Part shown: in pieces, positions 10,196 through 21,316 of the stretch
How positions within the stretch are numbered: position 1 is the first letter of the stretch
Layout: each line of letters opens with the position of its first letter
DNA from: Bos javanicus
Taxonomy: Eukaryota; Chordata; Mammalia; Artiodactyla; Bovidae
Length of the DNA stretch: 64,000 nt
Assembly: GCF_032452875.1 (NCBI RefSeq)
Contig: NC_083885.1
Location: 60,644,425 to 60,708,424 of the forward strand
Direction of reading: 5' to 3'
Notes under the pieces: generated by a model
What the model saw: the letters and a program-made list of their open reading frames with translations, nothing else
What the model was told of the DNA's origin: nothing
Database searches by the model: none
Made by a program: the position numbers and the translations under genes

Positions 10196-11307
10196 AAATA
10201 TGTTTCTTAAGTATCTGTGAGTGGGGACAAATTCTAAGTAGAGGATATTGATACTGATTTTCATGATAAAAGTATCAGTAGGTCAAATCTCACAGTTCTC
10301 TGCTGGAACCTCTGGTTCTGAATATGACTTTGGTCACTAAGAACTAGGAGAATATTCTCTAGGGAGTTGGCACTAAGGTGTACCTGCTATTGCAGACTAC
10401 AGTGGAAATTATGCAGGAATTTCTATCTATCAGACATTGAATCCTAACTATAAACAGGGGGTATTTGCCTCAAGATACTTTTTGAGAAGTTCTATGACAT
10501 TTCAGACAATAAGGTATGAACATTTCACCTTTGTAAGATGACAGATGGAGAAATTCTTGAAAACCCCTCTCAGGTGCTTTGGCTCCATTTCTCTACTCAT
10601 AATCTAAATGGAGGCACAGTTCAGTGGTCTCAAGAATAGGAAATAACTCGTTTTTGGTAGAAACACTTCTCATGGATACAAACTATACAAGCAGACACAT
10701 GAAATTCCCTTCCTTTGTCAGACCTCAGTATTTACTACAGCTTCCTTGTGAGTCCCTGTCTGTCTCCAGGGGCCAAAGGGAATAGAACCTTCCTCAAGCA
10801 TTTCAAGAGTCCCTTTGGAGATGATTAATTGTTTTATCATTAGCAACTGAGCCATAAAGATTTTCACGAATAATCTCAGTTCTCCAAGCCTGTCTCACAT
10901 CGCAGATACAGGTGAAAAGATAATTCCAGTTGTGAGGGGTCATGAGGTCACAGGATCACAAACCCATATCTAGGGGTCTGGCTGCCTCCCTTCCTGTCAC
11001 AGGAGCAGCTTGATGTGACCAGTACTCTGAACCCAATATCTGGGCTATGTGAGGATATCAAGTGAGTATTTTCTGTTTCAGCTTGTGGGCAAGAATCTGC
11101 AAGAAAAAGGTGCTTTTGGGAGTCTGGGTTGGTGACCATTCAGGAAAAATGAAGTGTTCTGACTCAAAGTAATACAGTGCCAAAGGAACACTGGAAGGAG
11201 GAATAATTCAAAAATGTAATGGAGCTATTAAAGAGAGATTAGGTGCTACCAGATGTCAGTTCGCAATGTCTCCTAACATCATATCTCAGTGTAATTCTTT
11301 TTGAAAA
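10196..11307. other. Duplicated non-coding block
   Basis: Closely matched by 18966-20094. No gene, splice pair or known repeat could be supported. Short antisense frames near 10948-11139 are conserved only because the DNA is duplicated. Confidence 0.5.
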
Positions 11308-11770
11308 ATATTTATTTATTTGGCTGTACTGAATCTTGGGAGAAGGCAATGGCACCCCACTCCAGTACTCTTGCCTGTAAAACCCCATGGACGGAGGAAC
11401 CCGGTGGGCTGCAGTGCGTGGGGTCGCTAAGAGTGGGACACGACTGAGCGACTTCACTTTCACTGTTGACTTTCAAGCATTGGAGAAGGAAATGGCAACG
11501 CACTCCAGTGTTCTTGCCTGGAGAATCCCAGGGACCGGGGAGCCTGATTGGCTGCCCTCTATGGGGTCGCACAGAGTCGGACACGACTGAAGTGACTTAG
11601 CAGAAGTAGCAACAGGATCTTACTTGTACTATATGGGATTTAGTTCCCTGATCAGGGATTAAACCTAGGCACCTCCCCCAAGTCCTGACCCCCCACCCCC
11701 CACCCCCTCCCTTGGCGAAGCTAGCATTGAGAGCCAGGTGTCTTAGTCACTGGACCACCAAGGAAATTAC
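11308..11770 (-). mobile_element. CHR-type SINE, antisense, split by Bov-A2
   Basis: ATTTATTTATTTGGCTGTAC at 11312-11330 and TTAGTTCCCTGATCAGGGAT at about 11640-11660 are the two ends of one antisense SINE interrupted at 11338-11611. A C-rich run sits at 11690-11709. The paralog is 20095-20548. Confidence 0.72.
11338..11611 (+). mobile_element. Bov-A2 SINE
   Basis: A two-unit Bov-A2 with CACTCCAGTACTCTTGCCTG and CACTCCAGTGTTCTTGCCTG, GTCGCTAAGAGTGGGACACG and GTCGCACAGAGTCGGACACG. It is flanked by GAATCTT/GGATCTT, an imperfect target-site duplication. Also present at the paralogous site 20130-20390. Confidence 0.93.
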
Positions 11771-12082
11771 AGTGTAATTTTTGTGACAGTGATTGTTATT
11801 TTAGAATCCATGTGATATGAAACCTAATGTTTAGTCTAACTAATGACTGGAATTGAAGAGATAAATGGGAAATCATGGAGTAGACCCTCACCCATTCAAG
11901 TGGCAGCTACTTTGGGTGCAGTGAGCAGTGGGCCATTTGCAACACACCAGAGGGTAACCCTGGCCAGAGTTCCTAAGTTGCCGCCACAGCAGTTGCCTGT
12001 TGGAAGAGGGTCCCTGTGAGAAAGGAGAAGTGAGGAGGGGGGCATGAGACTCCAAGTCCCTGAACAAGGCACCAAAAATACC
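11771..12082. other. Unassigned non-coding sequence
   Basis: The duplication with 20.5-20.65 kb ends at about 11880. 11885-12082 is single-copy here with no coding or repeat signal I can name. Confidence 0.4.
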
Positions 12083-12205
12083 ATGGTCTGGGTATGGGTT
12101 GGAACAGAATTTACAGACATGGGACAATACAGGTCTGGTTTTTCAGTTTCTGCATTCTAAGACCCTCTTTGGTTTTATCTGCTCTTCACTCTTTGGGTAA
12201 CCACA
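12083..12205 (-). mobile_element. Internally deleted ERV LTR remnant
   Basis: Both ends match the LTR at 60652-61060 (ATGGTCTGGGTATGGGTTGG at the left; CTTTGGTTTTATCTGCTCTT and GGGTAACCACA at the right) but the middle is missing. Flanking host sequence on the right (12206-12490) matches 14684-14960. Confidence 0.6.
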
Positions 12206-12504
12206 ACCTTGGCAGAAAGAATCATTTTAACTATTTAGTATATGCTCTGTATCTTTCTGATTGTTTTTATCAGAGTCTTGAAAGTGCAAGAGAAATAACT
12301 AAAAATCAGTAATGTTGCTCTTGTACTTTTTGGCACATATTTTAACAAATAGCCATTAAATGGCAGAGCTTAAATGTTACTTCAGTTTATGCACTTTAGA
12401 CTTTAACTAATAAAACACAGACAGATTCACAGAGATAACTCTTAAGTAAAGTTGACAGAAGTTTCTGTAACTGTAAAGAATACTAAAGACAAGAAAAGTT
12501 TTAG

Positions 12505-12622
12505 CCACTCAGTCATGTCCCATTCTTAGTGACCCCATGGACTCTAACTTGCCAGATTCCTCTGTCCAAGAAATTCCCAGGCAGAAATACTGGAATGGGT
12601 AGTCATTCCCTTCCCCAGAAGT
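12505..12622 (-). mobile_element. Bov-tA SINE fragment
   Basis: CCACTCAGTCATGTCCCATT, CCCCATGGACTCTAACTTGC and GGCAGAAATACTGGAATGGG are antisense Bov-tA features. Confidence 0.72.
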
Positions 12623-12691
12623 TCTTCAGAAAAACAAAGCAAAAAGAAAAGAAAAAGAAGAAAAAATTCATCATGTTAATATTTTCATATA

Positions 12692-12808
12692 CACAGTTCA
12701 GTTCAGTTGCTCAGTCGTATCCAACTCTTCGTGATCGCATGGCCCACAGCACGCCAGGCCTCCTGGTCCATCACCAACTCCCGGAGCCTAGTCAAACTCA
12801 TCTCCACA
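12692..12808 (-). mobile_element. BovB 3' end fragment
   Basis: Starts with the CAGTTCAGTTCAGTTGCTCA repeat that marks the antisense BovB 3' end, followed by CACGCCAGGCCTCCTGGTCC. Confidence 0.8.
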
Positions 12809-13407
12809 GAGTACAGACATACACTTAAATGGGGCTATATGCTCATTAGGAGGAAGAGAGAAACATTTTCATGTCACTAAACTCAGGCAATTTTGAATGT
12901 AGTAAAATGTACATAATGTTAGAGGATGATATTCTTTACTTGCACTGAGCTGTATTTTAAATTTTAATACAGTTGAGCATAGATTAGGACTAATAAGATT
13001 CTTGTAAACATTTTGGAAAACACAAAACTGTGATGAGACTCTGTGATGTGAGCGTGAAGTGTACTGGAAAAGATCAGACCTGGGCTTGGGATGAAAACCG
13101 CCACTCCCAAAACCCAGCATCTCTGCTAAACACACATGAGTGTTCATTTTCCAAAGCAAAAAGAAGGTAAGAAGACAGGAAGTTACTTCGTTAATTGTGA
13201 TAGTTGAGGCACATCCCTCATTTTTCTTTCCAAGACACTTGTTCAAGTGAAAAAAAATTCATAGCATGGGAATCTCACAGAAACACCTAAACCAGTGAAC
13301 ATGAGTCATGGGGTAAGAAGCACATGGAAGAATCCATTATCACTGCATGGGTATTTTGGCACTACTATGGAATATATGATCTGAATCTATCATTAAAAAA
13401 TCTTAGT
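12809..13407. other. Unassigned non-coding sequence
   Basis: A minus-strand open frame of 125 codons (12869-13246) has no family signature or splice context. I do not call it a gene. Confidence 0.4.
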
Positions 13408-13618
13408 TCAGGGACTTCATGATGACCCAGTGACTAAGACCCTGAGCTCCCAATGCATGGAGCTCTGGTTCTTTCCCTGATCAGGAAACTAGATCCCACA
13501 TGCTGTAGCCAAGAGTTTACATGTCACAACCAAAGAAGCCGAAAATTACAAGGAAGACTGAAGATCCTACCTGTGACAAGAAGACCCAGTGCAGCTAAAT
13601 AAATAAATATTTTAAAAA
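13408..13618 (+). mobile_element. CHR-type SINE
   Basis: Contains GGGACTTCATGATGACCCAG, CCTGATCAGGAAACTAGATC and a terminal AAATAAATAAATATTTTAAA tail. Confidence 0.72.
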
Positions 13619-13620
13619 TG

Positions 13621-14236
13621 TGTTGTATGCAAATTTCATCTATGCCCTCCCTGATCTTAGCCTAGCGTTGCGGTCCTTTAATGGACCGGAACCTGGTGAT
13701 CTGGAGTTAACAACAAGAAAGTAAAAGAGAGAAGAGGCTGATATTCCCTGGTTTATGCAGAGAACCAATAAAGGCCTTGACAAAAGGCTTCTACAGCTCA
13801 CGAAGGCACAGGGCATCCTCTCAAGGAGGTCTTAAAAGCCCAGGAGAGAAAGTGAGCTCGGCAGGTTTCCATGCTCCAGAGAATTAGCCTGAGGGAGAGA
13901 GACAGAGAGAAAGAAAAGAAAGAAAGACACAGGGACCCAAGCTCTGATGGAACAAGGGTGCTTTAATGATCTTTGTGTGAGCATATATAGGCTATTAAGG
14001 AATTTCTTTGACAATGATAAAGATCAGACAACCAAATGTATAGTTATCGATACCAAGGAAAGAAGGAATTAACAATGGTCATAAGGTCAGAAGACAACCC
14101 ATATCTCAAGAGGGAGGGTTGTGACTAGGCAGATTTACCAAAGGGAAAGAGTTTACTGAAGGAAATCCATGCATATGATTCATCTCATTATCTCAGGCCT
14201 GGGAGTAGGACTGAACTGGTGTTATACTATAATATG
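13621..14236 (-). mobile_element. Probable ERV solo LTR
   Basis: Read on the minus strand, it has a TATA-like CTATATATGC (near 13983-13992), an ATTAAAG poly(A) signal just after (about 13960), a pyrimidine-rich CTTTCTTTC tract and a CCTCAGGCTAATTCTCTGG segment. These are in the order expected for U3-R-U5. It replaces KZFP intron sequence: homology to the KRAB-A intron resumes at 14237. Boundaries are approximate, with no clear target duplication. Confidence 0.48.
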
Positions 14237-15289
14237 ACTTTTACACAGCAATATTTTCTACCATAATCCTAACCCAAAAAAAGATGAGAAATGACCCACA
14301 CACCATTTCAAAAACTATTCTGATCTGGAAAAGAAGTGATAAAATAATCAGAACACCATGGGCATATTTATTTTTGAGTGCTGTATTTGTATGACACAGG
14401 ATGAATTGTCTATCAAGGAAACAGTTAATATTTTTAAAAAGCATACTCTGACCCAAGAGTTCCTGAGTGGGAGAAATGTGCCATGTATTTTAACAAGCTT
14501 AATTTTTTTCAGAGTACTGTTAACAAGCTTCTTTTAACTAGTGATGTTCAAAATTCTGCTCCATAAGTGACCATTTTGAATAGTAATGAAATACATTAGT
14601 AAGGTAAGTAATTCATACTTACTTTTGAACTTGAAGTGTTTTACAAATTTTACAGTTCAAGTATGATAGACTCCTCAGTAGCAACAATCATTTTAACTAC
14701 TTAGGATATACTATGTATCTTTCTGAGAGTTTTTACAGAGTCTTGGATGTGTAACTGAAATAATTTAAAATCAATTATGTTGTTGTTCCACCTTATTGCA
14801 AATATGTAGCAAACACTCCTTAAACAGCTTAAATTTACTTCACTTTATGTACTCTAAACCTTAATAATACATAGACAAATACATAGGGACAATTCTAAAG
14901 AAAGTTCATAAAAGTTTCTCTAGCTGTGAAGAATACAAAATACAAGAAAAATAACTGATCAAATCATATGAACATTTTCATGCATACATATATTAAAGTG
15001 AACTATATATTCATTTCACTAAAATGAAACAATCTAAGGCAATGGAAAGTATGTAAGAACAATTTTCAAAGGTTAGGATAAATAAAAATATTCATGAAAT
15101 AATGATGGCTTTTATATAAACCTTAGGTTTCTGCCTGCACACACATATGCACACATGAAGACACTTAAGGTAAAAGCAACCTTCCCTAAGTAACAGATCT
15201 TTTGGAAGAAACATCTTTAATCCAGCTTTTTTTTTAAACTCAAGTATACTTTACATTTATGGTGAAACAGACATTTACAAATTTTGCAT
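14237..15289. other. KZFP intron relic (unit delta)
   Basis: 14237-14680 matches 60235-60645, the intron just upstream of KRAB-A in gamma. The KRAB-A exon that should follow at lower coordinates is absent, being replaced by the LTR at 13621-14236. 14684-14960 matches 12206-12490. No gene. Confidence 0.65.
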
Positions 15290-15291
15290 GA

Positions 15292-15500
15292 ATGCATGCT
15301 AAGTCACATGAATCATGTCTAACACTTTGCCACCCCATGGACTGTAGCCATCCAGACTCCTCTGTCCATGGGATTTCCCAGGCAAGAATACTGGAGGGGG
15401 TTGCCATTTCCCTCTCCAGGGGACCTTCCCAACCCAAAGATCAAACCCAGTTCTCCGGCTTTGGCAGGCGGATTCTTTACCACTGAGCCACCTAGGTTCA
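15292..15500 (-). mobile_element. Bov-tA SINE
   Basis: ACCCCATGGACTGTAGCCAT, GGCAAGAATACTGGAGGGGG, GATCAAACCCAGTTCTCCGG and GATTCTTTACCACTGAGCCA mark a full antisense Bov-tA. Confidence 0.88.
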
Positions 15501-16140
15501 CTGAAAACAATTTTTTCTCTTTAGTAAAAAATAATCAAAAACACAATATGAGAAATAGTCTACATTTTATTAGCAAATATACCATGACACCTATTTAGAA
15601 CACATTTCCAGACCTATGTGAAGAAACTGTAAACCTTTACTGAAGCACATAATGTCTGAAAATCACAAGTTTTACTTGGAAGATGTGGTGACATAAAGAC
15701 TTCAGTGACTGCAATTTCAGAAAAATTAAAACTCAAAACAAAAATGGATATTTCAAATAAAAGTCTCAGCTGTATCTAGGACAGCCAACACAATTTTGAA
15801 TTTAAAAATGAAGAAAACCTAAATAGAGGGAAATTACAGACTTCTGTAATTATAATCTGTAAATCTGTAATTCTGCCAAATTACAGATGAAGTTATCACT
15901 GTATAGACTAGTGAAACTTCAAAATAAATGAAGCAAAATAGCTACAAGGTAGCCAAAGAAGCTCACCTAAAGAAAGACTTAGACATTATTTTGAACAATA
16001 AAATAGAAGGTAAACACAACAAAATATTTTCTAATAATGCAACAGGTGAGGTATTCCAGGTAACAAAAATCAGAGGGGGAAAAAAAAATCAAAGGGCATA
16101 AAGGAAAGACTTAGGTTTCAGCGTTGTGTAATAAAGAATT
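15501..16140. other. Duplicated non-coding block
   Basis: 15640-16140 matches 32510-32970. No gene. An AT-rich palindrome-like ATTACAGACTTCTGTAATTA occurs at 15833-15852. Confidence 0.5.
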
Positions 16141-16425
16141 TAGGGACTTGCCTGATGGTCCAATGCTGAAAACCTGCCTGTCAAAGCAGAGGACATGGGT
16201 TCCATCTCTGATCAGGGAAGATCCCACATGCCTTGAAGCATCTAAGCTAGTGTGCCACAACTACTGAAGCCCACCTGCTGCAGAGCCTGCCAGTTATTAA
16301 TACAATGACTGAACCTGTGCCTTAGAGCCAGAGCTCCAAAACAAAGAAAGCCCAAGTGCATCAGCAAAATCCCAGTATAGCGAAAACTAAATTAATACTA
16401 AAACTAAAAAAAAAAAAAAAAAGAA
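16141..16425 (+). mobile_element. CHR-type SINE
   Basis: GGGACTTGCCTGATGGTCCA start, GATCAGGGAAGATCCCACAT middle and an A-rich end (16408-16422). The same insertion is at 32975-33270, so it predates that duplication. Confidence 0.75.
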
Positions 16426-16429
16426 TTCG

Positions 16430-16865
16430 GTAGGCTTTGGTCTCCAGGTTGTGGAAGTTTGTTAACTACTCTTGGAATTTAAGTTTTTTTTCCCTTGGAA
16501 TTTCCTTAGTGACTGAAGTGGCTTTATTACTCTCCGTGGGCCCTGATTATTTATGCTAACAACATGACCTATGGTGGGCCCCTAGTTTAATAAGGGGATG
16601 ACTCAGGTTGTGAGGCTGGCCATTTCACAAAGACCAAGGAAGTGACTAGATGTTTGGGGCTTTGAGCCAGGTGAGCTTATTAGCCCAACCTCTAAGAAGT
16701 AGAGAATGCTGGAGATGTTATCAACCACGGCTATGTAGCTAAAACCCAATAAAAACTCAAGACTTAAAAGCTTGAGTGAGCTTCTTTGGCTGGCAATACT
16801 GTTTTCTGTCACACTGATGTGCCAGGAGGGCAATGGGTCCCTTGGGATGAGGACTATGGTAAGTT
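16430..16865 (+). mobile_element. MLT1-like (ERVL-MaLR) LTR
   Basis: Contains TAATAAGGGGATGACTCAGG, CCAATAAAAACTCAAGAC (poly(A)-signal region near 16748) and GCTTGAGTGAGCTTC. Shared with 33285-33725 and, as a 3' fragment, 7965-8060. Family assignment is by recognition only. Confidence 0.5.
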
Positions 16866-16971
16866 CAAACAAACTCGTTCAGAAGTTAAGAAGCTTATCA
16901 AGTCCAAAGAAACAGCATTTCAGGAATGAGAGACTGAACAAACAAACAAACAAAAGGATTATGCCTTTTAC

Positions 16972-17055
16972 CTCAAAACCAGTCATTTCTGACTCCTTGC
17001 TTTCCTTTTCCTCTGGGCTTCCTTCTCAGGTAAGATCAGTCTTGGGAAGTGGCCC
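16972..17055 (-). CDS. Orphan KZFP start exon, unit delta
   Basis: Paralog of the alpha start exon. On the minus strand ATG-ACT-GGT-TTT-GAG (MTGFE, ATG at 16986-16984) is followed by the donor GAG|GTAAAAGG. The acceptor CTATTTTCAACACTCAG-like sequence at 17056-17075 is preserved. It would splice in phase to any KRAB-A exon of this family. No KRAB-A or finger exon exists between here and 9 kb; the next compatible KRAB-A on this strand is the alpha one at 4402-4528. It is either a dead leftover or an alternative 5' end for KZFP alpha. There is no transcript evidence either way. Confidence 0.5.
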
Positions 17056-17664
17056 CTGAGTGTTGAAAATAGGCTGTTCAATACTTAGATAATCACACCG
17101 AGGTGCCTGTAACACAGCCACACACAGAGGGAGGTATTCAACAGGCCCAACACACAATCCTCTACGGCCACTGACACAGCAGGGATTTTGGAACAGAGAA
17201 TTAAACGAGGTGTTTTTAGCTTTATTCTTTTCTTCAGAACTCGAGGCCCTTCCTGTGAAAACCACACGTTCTAGGCTGACCCTGACCTTCAAACGTTAGG
17301 CGAGACCCTGACCAAACTCCATACAGAATAGAGCCTCCTTCACCTCTTCGTAGATCAGGGATCTAGCGGTTGGGCAATGCAGGACTTTAAGCAGCGGTCT
17401 CTACAAGTTAGAAGGTAGAACTGCCAGAGAAGCACATGGACTCTAGAACGATATTAACAGGAAGCGGACGTGGACCGCAGGGACCCGGCAGCTAAGCTAA
17501 CAGACTTCACAACTTCTCGCGGCGATGCGAGGACATACTGGGGACGGGGAAATGGGACGGCAGATTGAACGTCCACAGAGACCCCCGAGACCTACGTGTG
17601 AAGGACAACAGGCTGTGGGTTGTTGTCCTAAAACGAAATCCGGGTTTTAAAGAAACAGACTCAC
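17056..17664. other. Intron 1 of delta promoter module
   Basis: No gene; conserved with 8239-8840 and 33910-34514. Confidence 0.5.
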
Positions 17665-17880
17665 CAGAACTCTCTGTCGCTCACTTAAACTCAATTCCGG
17701 GTCTGCAGAATACTGCGCACGCGCAGGCGGAAGATCCGGTACAGAGGAAGCTACGCCGCAGCCAACGGGAAGCGAAGTAAGGAGAGAGGGCGGGAGGAGG
17801 GCGGAAGCGCAGGTACTTATGGGCGGGGCCAGTGGGGACGGGGCCTTGCCTCCCCTCACCCCGGCCTCTGTTAGTTTTGC
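17665..17880 (-). promoter_or_regulatory. Orphan KZFP promoter and exon 1, unit delta
   Basis: A CpG-rich block with a perfect NRF1-type palindrome TGCGCACGCGCA at 17714-17725 and a GC box GGGCGGGGCC at 17821-17830. The exon 1 donor is AGAGTTCTG|GTGAGT (17665/17664). Of the three promoter copies this one best keeps both the NRF1 site and the splice donor, although it has no KRAB or finger exon of its own in the visible unit. Confidence 0.68.
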
Positions 17881-18659
17881 GTCTGTTGGCCCTTCTGTCC
17901 AGCTGTGCTCCCTTTCTCTGCCTTTTAATGCCTTTAAATCTTTGATTTCCTCTGGAGCAGAGCTACTTCCTGCCTGTTCTAAGTTAGTATTTCACACAGC
18001 TGAAGGCAAAAGAGACGAATTTTGAGAGCTGCCTCTATGGAAAGCCGAGATGTTTTCAGCAAGTTGAAAAAAACGGAGAAAATTGAAAAGCCCTTTGTGT
18101 GAGTTGTGAAGATGGGTGTCTCCTCAGTGAGGAAAAGTAGAATGTAATCACTCAGATGATCCGTTGGGAGTAAGCATCATTAATTGTAACCAGAGACCAG
18201 CTTACCACAGGGCAGCTGGCTTTCCCTTTAGGAAATGATTCCAGAAAAAAGGAGGGAGACCGGAATCCACATTATCGTTTATAACGTAACCACAGAAATG
18301 ACATACCGTTACTCCTGCCAGAATCTGTTGATACACAGATTGCTTCTGTTATTGTTGCTGCTGCTGAAGCAACCAATTGCCCTGCCTCTTTCAGGACTGA
18401 ACAAGTTTCCAAGAAGCAGGACTTTTTGTGCTAAAACTGGGCACGAAACTAGGCAAATGGGGCCTGTGGATCACATAGACTGCTCTGCACTTAGCTTCCC
18501 AAACACCCTCCTCACTGTTGGCTTTCTTTCCTAACCTCCTCCTCTTCACCCTGAAAGGATAATCTGGAGAAGAGTTAAGGCAAGACAGGTAAAACTGTAA
18601 GAGGCCCACAGACCACTGTGTCCCAGGAGAGTACACCTTTCTCTTTAAATGTGAGATTA
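17881..18659. other. Upstream flank of delta promoter
   Basis: No gene; matches 9061-9860. Confidence 0.5.
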
Positions 18660-18780
18660 GCAACTTCCCTGGTAGTCCAGTGGTTAAGATGCTGTGCTTG
18701 CACTGCAGGTTATGTGGGTTCAATCCCTGGTTGGGGAGCTAAGATCTCAAGAGTTGAAGATTTAATCATTTCTTACACAG
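18660..18780 (+). mobile_element. CHR-type SINE
   Basis: Paralog of 9861-10033, with CTTCCCTGGTAGTCCAGTGG and GGTTCAATCCCTGGTTGGGG. Confidence 0.75.
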
Positions 18781-18857
18781 AAAGCATTAATCATTACAAT
18801 ATAAAGGAAAATGAATGTCAAGTTAATAAATTACTTATTAAAGAAAATGTGTTTAGT

Positions 18858-18965
18858 AGCTTCCCTGACAGCCCAATGGTTAAGACCCTACCTTCTGTTG
18901 CAGAATTGCATTTCCTTCCCTAGCCGGGAACTAAGATCCCACATGTTTTGGGGTGTGAACAAAAT
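18858..18965 (+). mobile_element. CHR-type SINE, second copy
   Basis: Paralog of 10078-10195. Confidence 0.7.
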
Positions 18966-20094
18966 GAAAAGAAAATATGTTTCTTAAGTATCTGTGAGTG
19001 GGGACAAATTTAGAGGATATTGATACTGATTTTCATGATAAAAGTATCAGTAGGTCAAATCTCACGGTTCCCTGCTGGAACCTCTGGTTCTGAATATGAC
19101 TTTGGTCACTAAGAACTAGGAGAATATTCTCTAGGGAGTTGGCACTAAGGTGTACCTGCTATTGCAGACTACAGTGGAAATTATGCGGGAATTTCTATCT
19201 ATCAGACATTGAATCCTAACTATAAACAGGGGGTATTTGCCTCAAGGTACTTTTTGAGAAGTTCTATGACATTTCAGACAATGAGGTATGAAAATGTCAC
19301 CTTTGTAAGATGACAGATGGAGAAATTCTTGAAAACCCCTCTCAGGTGCTTTGGCTCCATTTCTCTACTCATAATCTAAATGGAGGCACAGTTCAGTGGT
19401 CTCAACAATAGGAAATAACTCCTTTTTGGTAGAAATGCTTCTCATGGATACTAACTATACAATCAGACACATGAAATTCCCTTCCTTTGTCAGACCTCAG
19501 TGTTTACTACAGGTTCCTTGTCAGTTCCTGTCTGTCTTCAGGGACCAAAGGGAATAGAACCTTCCTCAAGCATTTCAAGAGTCCCTTTGGAGATGATCGG
19601 TACAAACTTTTAATTGTTGTTTTGTCATTAGCAACTGAGCCATAAAGATTTTCACAAATAATCTCAGTTCTCCAAGCCTGACTCACATCGCAGATACAGG
19701 TGAAAAGATAATTGCAGTTCTGAAGGGTCATGAGGTCACAGGATCACAAACCCATATCTAGGGGTCAGGCTGCCTCCCTCCGTGTCACAGAAGCAGCCTG
19801 ACGTGACCAGTACTCTGAACCCAATATCTGGGCTATGTGAGGATATCAAGTGAGTATTATCTGTTTCAGCTTGTGGGCAAGAATCTGCAAGAAACAGGTG
19901 CTTTCGGAAGTCTGGGTTGGTGACCATTCAGGAAACACGAAGTGTTCTGACTCAAAGTAATGCAGTGCCAAAGCAACACTGGAAGGAGGAATAATTCAAA
20001 AAAATGTAATGGAGCTATTAAAAAGAGATTAGGTGCGACCAGATGTCAGTTCCCAATGCCTCCTAACATATCTTAGTGTAATTCTTTTTGAAAA
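18966..20094. other. Duplicated non-coding block
   Basis: Paralog of 10196-11307; nothing coding seen. Confidence 0.5.
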
Positions 20095-20548
20095 ATATGT
20101 ATTTATTTGGCTGTATTGGATCTTTGGAGAAGACAATGGCACCCCACTCCAGTACTCTTGCCTGGAACCTGGTAGGCTGCAGTCCGAGGGGTCACTAAGA
20201 GTCAGACATGACTAAGCGACTTCACTTTCACTTTTCACTTTCATGCACTGGAGAAGGAAATGACAACCCACTCCAGTGTTCTTGCCTGGAGAATCCCAGG
20301 GACGGGCAAGCCTGGTGGGCTACCGTCTATGGGGTCACACAGATTCGGACACGACTGAAGTGACTTAGCAGCAGCAGCAACTGGATCTTAGTTGTGCTAT
20401 ATGAGATTTAGTTCCCTGATCAGGGATCGAACCTAGGCACCTCCCCCAAGTCCTGATCCCCTCCCACCCCCCACCCCCGCCCTCGCCGAAGCTAGCATTG
20501 AGAGCCAGGTGTCTTAATCACTGGACCACCAAGGAAATCACAGTGTAA
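20095..20548 (-). mobile_element. Antisense CHR SINE split by Bov-A2
   Basis: Paralog of 11308-11770. The Bov-A2 insert spans about 20130-20390. Confidence 0.72.
20130..20390 (+). mobile_element. Bov-A2 SINE
   Basis: CACCCCACTCCAGTACTCTT, GAAGTGACTTAGCAGCAGCA and related segments are present. The first unit is shortened: CCATGGA is missing after CTGGAACC. Confidence 0.9.
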
Positions 20549-20764
20549 TTTTTGTGACAGTGATTGTTATTTTAGAATCCAAGCGATATGAAACCTAATG
20601 TTTAGAGTAACTAATGACTGGAATTGCAGAGATATATGGGAAATCATGGAGTACCTTACAGAAATCATACATCTTGGGGGTTACGATATGTGTGCCAACA
20701 GTACCTCCATGAGTAATAAATCTATAGGAATGGTATTTATTAGAAACAGTGTATAGAGTTGACA

Positions 20765-20985
20765 ATTGTGTGCTTAGTCCATCAGTCGTGTCTGACTCTT
20801 TGCAACGCCATGGACTGCAGCCAGCCAGGCTCATTTATCCATGGAAGTCTCCAGGCAAGAATAGTGGAGTGGGTAGCCATATCCTTCTCCAGGGGATCTT
20901 TCCGATCAAGGTATCGATCCCTGGTTTCCTGCATTCTAGGCAGGTTCTCTACCATCTGAACTACCAGAAAGCAGTAGAAATACTT
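20765..20985 (-). mobile_element. Bov-tA SINE
   Basis: TGTCTGACTCTTTGCAACGC, GGAAGTCTCCAGGCAAGAAT and GGTATCGATCCCTGGTTTCC are antisense Bov-tA features. Confidence 0.85.
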
Positions 20986-21316
20986 TCTCTGAGTCTGGAA
21001 TTTATAAAGTGCTTAACAGAGACATTATATCCTATTGAAAAATCCATAATTGGGTGATTTGGGTCAGACCATTTTCCAAAAGTAACTTCAGAAATGGGTT
21101 TCAGATGGCAGCTATCAGGCATAAAAGCATAGTGTGCCCTATTCTCTGATTTGAAAATATTCTCAAAATTTATAGTTGTATAACTTCATTTTACAAAATA
21201 AAAATCACTTTCTTAAAATGTCATTTTCTTTAAATGTGATATATTAATGTTTCAGATATCTTGACTTCTGCTCAATACTTTTAATGTCACATTAATTAAC
21301 AGATCAGTTTATGATT
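20986..21316. other. AT-rich spacer
   Basis: Nothing recognised. Confidence 0.4.

Larger units (their letters stand above)
7965..11880. repeat. Segmental duplication block, copy 1
   Basis: The block is collinear and highly similar to 16780-20655: MLT1 end, exon 2, exon 1/promoter, two CHR SINEs, then a Bov-A2 nested in an antisense CHR SINE. Similarity ends at AAATCATGGAGTA in both copies. A shorter third copy is 33640-35228. Both the Bov-A2 and the SINEs are shared by copies 1 and 2, so they predate that duplication. Confidence 0.9.
15640..18370. repeat. Segmental duplication block shared with unit beta
   Basis: It is collinear with 32510-35228: spacer, CHR SINE, MLT1-like LTR, exon 2, intron 1, exon 1/promoter and upstream flank. 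The last 220 bp are inverted in the beta copy. Confidence 0.88.
16780..20655. repeat. Segmental duplication block, copy 2
   Basis: Partner of 7965-11880, differing by scattered point changes and a few small indels. Confidence 0.9.

Noticed and set aside
12869..13246. 125-codon minus-strand frame
   Set aside because: No domain, no splice context, no conservation that I can see.
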